From Brachionus plicatilis (lineage: Eukaryota; Rotifera; Eurotatoria; Ploima; Brachionidae), in contig QEOQ01000307.1 in the NCBI GenBank assembly GCA_010279815.1, positions 168,654 through 232,653 on the forward strand: a DNA stretch of 64,000 bases. Direction: 5' to 3'. The notes beneath the pieces were generated by a model, which had not been told where the DNA came from, did not search any database, and worked only from the letters and a program-made list of their open reading frames with translations. This document shows positions 36,253 through 46,448 of this stretch, piece by piece. How positions within the stretch are numbered: position 1 is the first letter of the stretch; each line of letters starts with the position of its first letter. A program made the position numbers and the translations under genes.

Positions 36253-38514
36253 TTAAAAAAAGTGTATCAAATCTGTTTCAGTCGATTTACGAATTAGATC
36301 ATCATTTAGGTCTGATTTAAATATATAAAAAATAAAATCTTCTTTTTTGTGACCAATTATGTTAAAATGAATAGCAACTTCGGAACACTTGTCGTAATTG
36401 CTAAGTGATTTTCTCAAATCTTTATTAAATTTTCTTATTGAATACAAATGTTCCGATATTCTTTTTTTAGCATCTCTAGAAGATTCTCCAATATAAAATA
36501 TATTACATTTTCTGCACTTAATAAAATAAATAATCCCTATTGAATCGCAATTTGAATTAGTTAAAAATGGAATATAAAAATTTTTATATTTAATAAAGCT
36601 ACTGTCACAAGAAAACTGACAAATATTACAATTAGTTTGATAGCATTTTTTTGAATAATAATTAGGTTTCTGGTCAATTTTAAAATTTAATACAAAAAGT
36701 GAACCAATATTTTTATCTATTCTATTTACAACCAGGAGGTTTTTATCTTTTATAAAATTGGAATATTTTTTCACCTTAGTAAATGATTCATATATTAATT
36801 TCTTTAAATTCGAAAAATTATTATCATATTTAAGAAATAATTTTAGGATATCTTTTTGTTCATTAATTTTATTTTTATAAGGAAGTAGTTCAGATCTATC
36901 TTTGATAGCCAAATTCCTACATATACCTGATATTTTATTAAAATTATAGCCTTGTTTAACTAACTGAATTAGTAAATTTCGTGAATGAGCTAAATAATCT
37001 TTAAAATATGAACAAATTCTCCTTATTCTAGTAAAGAGAGATATTGGGATATTATCAAATATATGTTTCGGGTGATTCGAGATAGGCATCAAGTAAGAAC
37101 AAGAATTAGTAGGTTTTATATAAAGGTCAAAAATTAATTTCTTTAAAAGTGGTTCAAAGGTAATTTTTAGGTCTAAAAAAACTATAGATTTTTCATTTGA
37201 AATATTTAATTTTAAATAAATAAATAGAGAGGTTAAGTCTTCAATTTTAATTTCAAAAGGGGCAGCTATAAATATATCATCTATAAATCTTTTGTAAATA
37301 ATAAAATTAGAATTTAAAGAAACCCAATGCTTCTCAAGAATAAATAAATATAAATTAGCCACAGATGGACCACATTTACTCCCCATAGGTAGACCTAAAA
37401 TTTGTTTAAAAAATTCTTTGTTAAAATTAAAAATTCCGCAAGTAAAAATCAAATCTAAAATCATATAAATGGCAATAGCCCCAAAATGAGGATTATTAAT
37501 AAATAAATCTTCATTGGATAAAAATTCGACAATAGTTGGGACAACATGACTTTTCCTTAAATTAGTGTATAAAGATTCAAAATCACAGGAATATAGAAAT
37601 AAATTATCTGATCCAAATTTTTTATTTTCACAAAATTGTAATAATTCTTGTGAATCTTTTAATATTGTAGGACATTTTTTAAGAAAAAATTTTATGACTA
37701 TATCTATAAATTCACATAACTTTGAAGTAGGGTGTTTTATACAGTTAATTATAGGCCTTATTCCAAATTTTGCTTTATGTAATTTTGGGAGAATACGAAA
37801 AGATCCAATTCTACTATTTTTTGTTTTCATTTTTTTATATAGGTTTTGAGATATATTATTATTTTCATATAATTTTTTAAGTTCGAAATTAATTTTATCT
37901 TCTATCTCTTGAAGAGGGTTGCTTTCTAATCTAACATAGGTATTTTTATCATTTAAATGTTGATTAGCAATAGATAAAAAATCTTCATTAGTAATTAATA
38001 AATTCCCTACATTCTTGTCACATTGTAATATTTTAAATGGCTTTTCTTTTAAAAATTTTTTTAAACTAATTATTTTTTCTTTTTCTAAATTACTGTCAAA
38101 ATTTTTTTGAATTAATTGAGCACAATTATTTAAGATTTGATATTTTAATTTTATACTCTCCTTAACAAAAGGAATATTTTTTATATTTTTGTTTCCTTTT
38201 TTAGAATTTTTACAATATTCATTTAATAGGTCAAATGGAGAATTAAAAATGGTATTTCCATTTACAATTCCATTTTCTTGATCTAATTGATCTTCCAGTA
38301 AATAGACAGAAACAGATTCTTTAAGAAAATGTTTATATAAATTAAAAAGTTTACAATTAAATTCAAGAATAGAATTATCTAAGTTACATAGTAGATATTT
38401 CATTTTATCAAAATTATTTAAATAAGTATTAGGTACAAATTTAAAACCTAAATTTAATAAGAATACAACATTATTTAGAAAATTTACATCGAAAGAACAA
38501 TACTCTATTTGCAT
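36253..38514 (-). CDS. Penelope-like reverse transcriptase with GIY-YIG endonuclease
   Basis: 753 residues, ATG to stop, uninterrupted. RT motifs in order: SFRILPKLHK (about 240), DFESLYTN (310), LPMGSKCGPSVANLYLF (375), FIDDIF with the two catalytic Asp (411), then the YIKPTNSCSYL and HP...RIRRICS block typical of Penelope-like elements. A cysteine cluster (CYQTNCNICQFSC) precedes the GIY-YIG domain (GIIYFIKCRKCNIFYIGESS, about 658-678), the target-nicking nuclease of this class. An intact frame suggests recent activity. The element transposes by target-primed reverse transcription. The start fits: the truncated copy at 44171 keeps the same ATG and first codons. Confidence 0.92.
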   Translation of the reverse strand: MQIEYCSFDVNFLNNVVFLLNLGFKFVPNTYLNNFDKMKYLLCNLDNSILEFNCKLFNLYKHFLKESVSVYLLEDQLDQENGIVNGNTIFNSPFDLLNEYCKNSKKGNKNIKNIPFVKESIKLKYQILNNCAQLIQKNFDSNLEKEKIISLKKFLKEKPFKILQCDKNVGNLLITNEDFLSIANQHLNDKNTYVRLESNPLQEIEDKINFELKKLYENNNISQNLYKKMKTKNSRIGSFRILPKLHKAKFGIRPIINCIKHPTSKLCEFIDIVIKFFLKKCPTILKDSQELLQFCENKKFGSDNLFLYSCDFESLYTNLRKSHVVPTIVEFLSNEDLFINNPHFGAIAIYMILDLIFTCGIFNFNKEFFKQILGLPMGSKCGPSVANLYLFILEKHWVSLNSNFIIYKRFIDDIFIAAPFEIKIEDLTSLFIYLKLNISNEKSIVFLDLKITFEPLLKKLIFDLYIKPTNSCSYLMPISNHPKHIFDNIPISLFTRIRRICSYFKDYLAHSRNLLIQLVKQGYNFNKISGICRNLAIKDRSELLPYKNKINEQKDILKLFLKYDNNFSNLKKLIYESFTKVKKYSNFIKDKNLLVVNRIDKNIGSLFVLNFKIDQKPNYYSKKCYQTNCNICQFSCDSSFIKYKNFYIPFLTNSNCDSIGIIYFIKCRKCNIFYIGESSRDAKKRISEHLYSIRKFNKDLRKSLSNYDKCSEVAIHFNIIGHKKEDFIFYIFKSDLNDDLIRKSTETDLIHFF

Positions 38515-38879
38515 TGAAATTTGGACCTTTTTCTATTAATTAAGGAAAAACGATTTCATATAGAATTATATATTAAATGAAAGATCTTGGACTCATCTTT
38601 CGGCAAAATTATTTAATTTTTTTGATTTCCAAATAAAAATGTCAATTTTGGCAAAAAGAAAATGTTTTTTTTTTTACAAAATAAACTTTACAAATGAATT
38701 TGCAACGATTATTTTTTACTTAAAAAATATAAATTGAATCTATATAAAATATAAATATAAATTGTAAAATTGAGAATATAAAATCATCTTAAAAGATGAT
38801 TTTATAAAAAATATATAAAAATATTTCCTTTTTTGATAAGTTAAAATTAAATTAAATAGAATTGGTCAAGTCGGTAAGG

Positions 38880-38880
38880 N
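38880..38880. other. ambiguous base N at a repeat junction
   Basis: The only N in the window. It lies exactly where the Penelope 5' end meets the minisatellite, so the join may be an assembly or polishing compromise. Confidence 0.9.
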
Positions 38881-41800
38881 AAAGGACCTTAAAATAAAGC
38901 TTCCCAATAAAGGGCCACAAAAAAGGACCTTGAAAAAGTACCTAAAAATAGAGCTTCTCAAAAAAGGACCTTAAAATATAGCTTCTTAAAAAAGACCTTA
39001 AAATAAAGCTTCTCAAAAAGGACCTTAAAATAAAGCTTCCACAAAAAAGGACCTTGAAATAGAGTTTCCGAAAAAGCACCTCAAAATAGCAGCTTAAAAT
39101 AGAGCTTCTCAAAAAAGTACCTTAAAAAAGAGCTTCCAAAAAAAGGACCTTGAAATAGAGCTTAAAATAGAGCTTCCCAAAGAAGGACCTTGAAAGAGAG
39201 CTTCTCAAAAAATTACCTTAAAATAGAGCTCCCCAAAAAAGACCTTAAAATAGAGCTTCTCAAAAAAGGACCTTAAAATATAGCTTCTCAAAAAGGACCT
39301 TAAAAAAAAGCTTCTCAAAAAGGACCTTAAATTAGGCCCTTCCAAAAAGGACCTTAAAATAAAGCTTCCCAAAAAAGGACCTTAAAATAATGCTTCCCAA
39401 TAAAGGACCTTAAAATAGAGCTTCCCAAAAAAGGACCTTAAAATAGGCCCTTCCAAAAAGGATCTTAAAATAAAGCTTCCCAAAAATGTTTCTAAAATTG
39501 GGCCTTCCAAAAAGGACCTTAAAATAAAGCTTCCACAAAAAAGGACCTTATAATAAAGCTTCCCAATAAAGGACCTTAAAATAGAGTTTCCCAAAAAAAG
39601 ACCTTAAAATAGAGCTTCTCAAAAAGGACCTTAAAATAAAGCTTCCACAAAAAAGGACCTTGAAATAGAGCTTCCGAAAAAGCACCTCAAAATAGCAGCT
39701 TAAAATAGAGCACCTCAAAATAGAAGCTTAAAATAGAGCTTCTCAAAAAAGTACCTTAAAATAGAGCTTCCCAATAAAGGACCTTAAAAAAGAGCTTAAA
39801 ATAGAGCTTCCCAAAGAAGGACCTTAAAATAGAGCTTCCCAAAGAAGGACCTTAAAAAAGAGCTTCTCAAATAGCAGCTTAAAATAGAGCTTCTCAAAAA
39901 AGTACCTTAAAATAGAGCTTCCCAACAAAGGACCTTGAAATAGAGCTTAAAATAGAGCTTCCCAAAAAAGGACCTTGGAATAGAGCTTATAATAGAGCTT
40001 CCCAAAAAAGGACCTCAAAAGAGAGCTTCTCAAAAAATTACCGTAAAATAGAGCTTCCCAAAAAAGGACCTTGAAATAGAGATTCCTAAAAAGCACCTTA
40101 AAAAAATTAGCTTAAAATAGAGCTTCCCAAAGAAGGACCTTAAAATAGAGCTTCTCAAAGAAGGACCTTAAAAGAGAGCTTCTCAAAAAGGACCTTAAAA
40201 TAAAGCTTCTCAAAAAGGACCTTAAAATAAAGCTTCCACAAAAAAGTACCTTGAAATAGAGCTTCCGAAAAAGCACCTCAAAATAGCAGCTTAAAATAGA
40301 GCTTCTCAAAAAAGTACCTTAAAATAGAGCTTCCCAACAAAGGACCTTGAAATAGAGCTTAAAATAGAGCTTCCCAAAAAAGGACCTTAAAAGAGAGCTT
40401 CTCAAAAAATTACCGTAAAATAGAGCTTCCCAAAAAAGGACCTTGAAATAGAGATTCCCAAAAAGCACCTAAAAAAATTAGCTTAAAATAGAGCTTTCCA
40501 GAAAAGGACCTTAAAAAAGAGTTTACTAGAAAGGACCTTAAAAAAGAGCTTCTCAAAAAAGGACATTAAAATAGAGTTTCCTAAAAAGGACCTTGAAAAA
40601 GTACCTAAAAATAGAGCTTCTCAAAAAAGGAACTTAAAATATAGCTTCTCAAAAAGGACCTTAAAATATAGCTTCTCAAAAAGGACCTTAAAATAAAGCT
40701 TCTCAAAAAGGACCTTAAAATAAAGCTTCCACAAAAAAGGACCTTGAAATAGAGCTTCCGAAAAAGCACCTCAAAATAGCAGCTTAAAATAGAGCTTCTC
40801 AAAAAAGTACCTTAAAATAGAGCTTCCAAAAAAAGGACCTTGAAAGAGAGCTTCTCAAAAAATTACCTTAAAATAGAGCTTCCCAAAAAAAGACCTTAAA
40901 ATAGGCCCTTCCAAAAAGGATCTTAAAATAAAACTTCTCAAAAAGGACCTTAAAATAAAGCTTCCACAAAAAAGGACTTTAAAATAAAGCTTCCCAATAA
41001 AGGACCTTAAAAAAGAGCTTCACAAAAAAGGACATTAAAATAGAGTTTCCACAAAAAAGGACCTTGAAAAAGTACCTTAAAATAGAGCTTCCAAAAAAGG
41101 ACCTTAATATAAAGCTTCTCAAAAAGGACCTTAAAATTAGCTTCCACAAAAAAGGACCTTAAAATAGAGCTTCTCAGAAAAGTACCTTGAAATAGAGCTT
41201 CCGAAAAAGCACCTCAAAATAGCAGCTTAAAATAGAGCTTCTCAAAAAAGTACCTTAAAATAGAGCTTCCCAAAAAAGGACCTTAAAAAATGCTTAAAAT
41301 AGAGCTTTCCAGAAAAGGACCTTAAAATAGAGCTTCTCAAAAAAGGACCTTAAAAAAGAGCTTCTCAAAAAGGACCTTAAAATAGAGCTTCTCAAAAAAG
41401 TACCTTAAAAAAGAGCTCCCCAATAAAGGACCTTAATATAGAGCTTGCCAAAAAAGGACCTTAAAATAGAGCTTCCCAAAAAAGGACCTTAAAATAGAGC
41501 TCCCAAAAAAGGACCTTAATATAAAGCTTCTCAAAAAGGACCTTAAAATTAGCTTCCACAAAAAAGGACCTTAAAATAGAGCTTCTCAGAAAAGTACCTT
41601 GAAATAGAGCTTCCGAAAAAGCACCTCAAAATAGCAGCTTAAAATAGAGCTTCTCAAAAAAGTACCTTAAAATAGAGCTTCCCAAAAAAGGACCTTAAAA
41701 AATGCTTAAAATAGAGCTTTCCAGAAAAGGACCTTAAAATAGAGCTTCTCAAAAAAGGACCTTAAAAAAGAGCTTCTCAAAAAGGACCTTAAAAAAGAGC

Positions 41801-42318
41801 TTCTCAAAAAAGTACCTTAAAATAGAGCTTCCCAAAAAAGGACCTTAAAATAGAGCTTCCCAAAAAAGGACCTTGAAATAGAGCTTCCCAAAAAAGGACC
41901 TTGAAATAGAGCTTCCCAAAAAGCACCTCAAAAAAGGTTCTGAAATAGAGCTTCCCAATAAAGTCCTTTAAAAAAGGCCCTTTCAAAAAAGGACCTAAAA
42001 AAAGGCTTTTCCAAAAAAGACCTTAAAATAAAGCTTTTCGAAAAAGCACCTAAAAAAAGGACCTTAAAATAGAGCTTCCCAAAAAAGGACGTTTAAAAAA
42101 GGTCTTAAAAAAAAAATCTTAAAAAAGAGCTTCTAAAAAAAGCACCTAAAAAAATCCTTCCCAAAAAATACTTTTAAAAAAGGCCCTTCCAAAAAAGGAC
42201 CTAAAAAGAGACCTTTACGTAAAAGGACCAAAAAAAAAGGTCTTTCAAAAAAAGCACCTTACAAAAGGCCTTTCCAAAAAAGACCTTAAAATAAAGCATT
42301 AAATTAAAGGACCTAAAA
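38881..42318. repeat. minisatellite of about 27-bp units
   Basis: More than 100 variant copies of AAGGACCTTAAAATAGAGCTTCCCAA-type units (24-29 bp), many with an AAGCTT core. Higher-order structure is present: a block of about 300 bases at 41101 recurs at 41513 (412-bp period). Units decay toward the right end after about 41930. Because many units are 27 bp, reverse-strand frames stay open as nine-residue repeats; these are not treated as genes. Confidence 0.95.
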
Positions 42319-43410
42319 AAAGTTTTATTAATTTAATGTTTATTCGAAACAAGATTTATCGAATATTAAACTCCATTGAGTAATTGCTTCCAAGTAATTT
42401 CATCATTTTTTCCTGAACTTTAAAAAATTTAAAAAAGCCTTACCTCTATTTATTTCAACATATCGTTTTTCTTTTAGCTTATTTAAAAAAAAGTCATTTT
42501 ACTCCAAAAAGATTATTTTTTGCTACAAAAAAGATCATTTTTAAAAAAAAAATAATTTTTCCTCAAGATAAGAAATTATTTTCCAAAAATACAGTCTTAA
42601 CTAAAATTGAAACATGTAGCTTTTTAAGCATTATTTGGAATGAAAATCATTATTTTTGTATAAAAACTAATTTTTGTTCTAAAATAGAAAGTTTTCACTC
42701 AAGAAATATAATTTTTGTTAAAAAAAAAGATCATTCTGTTTAAAAAAGAACACTTTTGTTCGAAATAAGCTAATATTTCCTCCAAAAAACTTAATTCTTG
42801 CTGAAAAAGGTCATTTCTATACAAATAAGAACTCTTTTGCTGATAAAAAGATATTTTTTCCCAAAAAAAGGTAAAATTCATTTTTTATCCCGCATCAGAA
42901 TAGGATCAATATTAAAAACAATATTTTGTATAAAAAATATATTTTTGTTTAGAAATAGATTATTTTTGCAGGAATACAATCTCAAAAAATTTTAAACCTT
43001 AATATAAATACATCAAAATAATCTTCAATTAATGATTTAAAATAATTAATTCTAGTCGTAAAAATCGAAAAAAGGGTATTTATTTATTAATTGATTAGGT
43101 TTTTAAAATTCAAATATAAATTGAACTAAATTATTTTCTTTTCTGATAAATCAAATTAACTAAAATAAAAATAATTTAAAAAAAAAACTCCAACATTCCT
43201 TTTTTGCACATTTTTATTCAAAAATAAATCTTTAATTTTCTTTTTTTATTTAGTAAATAAATTAAACCAAAAATCATGTAAAATACTAATGATATTTTAT
43301 CTTGTTGTCTTTTTTTATATGAGAAAATTATTTAAGTAAGAAGGATAAAAAAAAATATTTTGCATTTTGTTACAGTATTTTTTTATGTTTATTTTATTAA
43401 GTCTAGTAGG
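42319..43410. other. AT-rich stretch with degenerate short repeats
   Basis: From about 42490 to 42990 there is loose repetition of units like TTTTTGCTACAAAAAAGATCA, about 30 bases apart, some inverted. It could be an older, decayed tandem array. Nothing coding is seen. Confidence 0.4.
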
Positions 43411-44170
43411 CTAGGTGACCATATTTCACTTATTATGTGAACAATTTTTGTTCTCGGGTTTTGTGAACTTTTAGTTTAATTAATTTTTGTTTTTACGGAA
43501 AGGTGAACCAAAATTGGAATCCTTTTGTTCATGAACAAAAGATTTTTATGATTTCAGAGGAGAACTTCTTTAGCAATATTAATGATATTTTATGAGATTT
43601 ACTCATCGATATTAGTTAATAAACCTTAACTTTTGGTTTGAAGAGCTAAGTAGATTCGAAGGCTTAACTAAATCTTTTACTAAATATGTGCTTCAACTGC
43701 ATTAAGATCATCCCCTGAAATAAATTGTCCACATCTCTTTTAGATTTAAAAAAAAATGTTCAAAAGAATGTACGCTATTTGGCGAATAACGTAATTATCC
43801 GAATTTACTGACATGTCATTAAATTTTTTAGTGACATGTCATTATAGAATCTTTTACATGTTATAACAGCGTGTCACTAAAATAGAGTACTCTATTTTAA
43901 AGACATGTCACTCAATTCGGATGATTACGTTAATAAAAAGGAAGAACAAAAATAGTTTATTATTAAATCTTTTCTTAATACAAAGAATGTGTGGACATTT
44001 TTTATCAAATGAATGACTCAGCTTATACTCAATTTCTTCCATCTCTCAAATTATGTCATTTTATTCTTATTTTTCAATATTACCTATATTATTAATTTAG
44101 GAACAGTGAACAAATAGTTCACTAAACCCGAGAAAAAGAATTTTTCTCATAAAAAGTGAACTATGGTTCT
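43411..44170. mobile_element. foldback element with nested inverted repeats
   Basis: Outer arms: AGGTGACCATATTTCACTTA with TTCTCGGGTTTTGTGAACT on the left, matched inverted by AGGAGAACCATAGTTCACTT and TCTCGGGTTTAGTGAACT on the right. Inner arms (about 43788-43935): AACGTAATTATCCGAATT and TGACATGTCA, again inverted. No clear target duplication; the right end abuts the Penelope 5' end at 44171. Confidence 0.55.
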
Positions 44171-44642
44171 CCTTACCGACCTGACCAATTTTATTTAATT
44201 TAATTTTAACTTATCAAAAAAGGAAATATTTTTATATATTTTTTCGATGTATATTTGAATTTCACAGCACCAATTGATTAGATATTTGAGCAAAATTAAA
44301 ATCAAAAAGTCAAATCTGAATACATATTTAAAATGTAGTTGTGGCTAGAAATTAAAAAAATTAATGATATAATAAACTTTTTTTTGAAAGAAAAAAAATG
44401 CATTTATATTTTTTAGCTAAAAAATAATCGTTGCAAATTCATTGGTAAAGTTTATTTTGTAAAAAAAAGACATTTTCTCTTTGCCAAAATTGACATTTTT
44501 ATTTGGAAATCAAAAAAATTAAATAATTTTACCGAAAGATGAGTCCAAGATCTTTCATTTAATATATAATTCTATATGAACTCGTTTTTCCTTAATTAAT
44601 AGAAAAGGTCCAAATTTCAATGCAAATAGAGTATTGTTCTTT
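44171..44642 (+). mobile_element. 5' end of a second Penelope-like element
   Basis: Matches, in inverse orientation, the 5' leader of the intact element (38879 down to 38493), including CCTTACCGAC at the first base and the first codons MQIEYCS. The match stops at 44642, where a LINE relic begins. The leader is longer here by a segment near 44250-44400. Confidence 0.8.
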
Positions 44643-46030
44643 AGAAACGATCGACAGAAATCATGTAAAACTGGGTTCACTTTTTAGGAAATCTCACAAG
44701 CCAGAATCAGCAATGGTTTTGACAACGACTGGAATGTGCTGGTGGTTTTCTTGGATTACGTAAAAGCTTTCGATAAAGTGTGTCACTAGTCTCTATATAA
44801 TAAAGTGGCTGCTTACTATTTCGAGGATCACTTAGTGAACTGGATCAGAGACTTCGAATTTAGCTGGAAGCAGTTAGTTGCAATATGGCGGACTGAAAAG
44901 AAATCACTAGTTGAGTCCCTCAGGCCACTGTTTTGATTCGCTTCTGTTCGCTTTCTACACCAACAACATAGTAAACGATTAAATACACTGATATAGTTAA
45001 CCGCATAATTAGAATTTTCGCTGATTAAAGCAAGATTATTGCAATCTTATTGTAAGCTTCTTTTATTTTAACAATATAGAAATGCGGCAAAGGGTCATTG
45101 AAACACTAACTGAGTGGTCCACAATCTGACATATGCTGATCATAAACCAAAAATTGCAATGAAATGGAATTCAGCAGATCCGGCCAGAACAAGTACTCGA
45201 ACAAAGACATCAACGTTGGTGTTATGAGATTAGTACTCAATCAAACTAGTTCTGAAAAGATCTGGGAGTCACCTTCGCGAGCAATCTCAAGTTCTACATC
45301 AATATCAAGGCCAATACTAATAAGCCCATCTCCATCCTTGGACAGCTAAGAAGAACGTTAAGATTCTGTACATAAGTACAATCATAAAGCTTTACTGTGC
45401 AAATGCTAGACTCCACTTGGGATATGAAGCAGTAGTCTGGTCCCTCTAAACTTCCAAGGAAAGCAACATTCTTGAGATAGTTCAAAGACGAGCAAATTAA
45501 GTTGCTCCAAACATTCGTTACTTCGGTTACAGTTATCACCTTTCCATCTTGTGATTGACAACTCTGAGCGAACGCAGAACCAGAAGAGACATGATTCAAA
45601 TGATCATGATTAGTAACGGCTTAAATAGCATTTATTGGATATGACCTCCTCTGCATTGCAGCTCGCTTTCTCAACTCGGAGCAAGTAGCAATAAGAGGGC
45701 ACAAGAGGTGTCTCTGCGTTCAAGCACCCAGCTATAAATTTTTTTAACAAATCGTGTCATCAGAGATTGGAAAAGTAATCGGTACATCGACTGTAAACAA
45801 GTTTAAGAACAGCATGACGCATGGAAACATTCCAATGTACCTGAGAGTCCCAGAGTACCGGTGGTCTTTTTTCCTTAACGACCACCGTGACAGCAGTGCC
45901 TTCTCCACTCCAAGTGTCTAAGAAAGTTACACACAAACCTATTTCTTATGACCACTATAAAGAAGCTACCTCAGACAGCCTCCTTAGTAAGTTGTCTTCG
46001 TCTTGCTTGCTGTAGCTTATAATTATTATT
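44643..46030 (+). pseudogene. 5'-truncated LINE (Jockey/CR1-like) relic
   Basis: Frames in order: FLDYVKAFDKVCH (RT motif A), a VPQ-like GxVLGPLLF block near 44915 with shifts, a DLGVTFASNL-like block near 45270, VVWS near 45435, ERRTRRDMIQM near 45580 and NRVIRDW near 45755, then a 3' tail of TTA/TTATT repeats from 46018. Many stops and frameshifts. It directly follows the broken Penelope copy. Confidence 0.75.
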
Positions 46031-46448
46031 TTCATTATTATTATTATTTTTACTATTATATAAAATTTAACGTTTTGCAAATTTTTTACCATATCTTACC
46101 ATTTTTAACAAAAACTTCTAAATTTTTGCAAATAATTACCAAAATTTACATCAAATAATGTAATAAATTAAGAGATTTAGTAAGAAAAATTTATACGTAT
46201 TTTTATGTGAAATTATTCAAATATTTGTAAGAATAATGTAAAATAAAAGCACTGTAAAATTTTAAAAGAAACACAGTTATGGTTACTATTTTTAAATGCT
46301 TTGAGATTGTTTTGATATCCAAGGTTAAAATAAAAGGAAAGAATTTAATGGTCAGTTTAGAATAAAAAAAAAATATTATTTGAACAAAAATTTAATTTTT
46401 TATTCTTCTATTGGATTTTTTTTCAAAGCGTTTTTTCATTTAAAGGCT
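46031..46448. other. 3' flank of TYW4
   Basis: AT-rich, with nothing recognised beyond a few ACCAAATTTTAC-like repeats. On the reverse strand an AATAAA overlaps the TYW4 stop codon (46453-46448). Confidence 0.4.

Larger units (their letters stand above)
35820..38879 (-). mobile_element. Penelope-like retroelement, apparently complete
   Basis: Reverse-strand element with one intact ORF (36253-38514), a 5' leader from 38879 (beginning CCTTACCGACTTGACCAATT on the reverse strand) and a 3' region with a hammerhead-like motif. The 5' end is defined by a second copy starting at the same base (44171). The 3' limit near 35820 is approximate, at the break of the pogo fragment. Confidence 0.8.

Noticed and set aside
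39382..41986. Reverse-strand frames of 60-70 codons with nine-residue repeats
   Set aside because: They are translations of 27-bp minisatellite units, with no start context, no conservation and frequent breaks where unit length changes.
38881..42318. CRISPR array
   Set aside because: Units are contiguous, with no unique spacers, and the genome is eukaryotic.
42699..42995. Frames on both strands of 60-65 codons
   Set aside because: Low-complexity Lys/Phe-rich translations of degenerate AT-rich repeats.
45294..45599. 101-codon reverse-strand frame
   Set aside because: Shadow of the plus-strand LINE relic, whose decayed motifs are recognisable.
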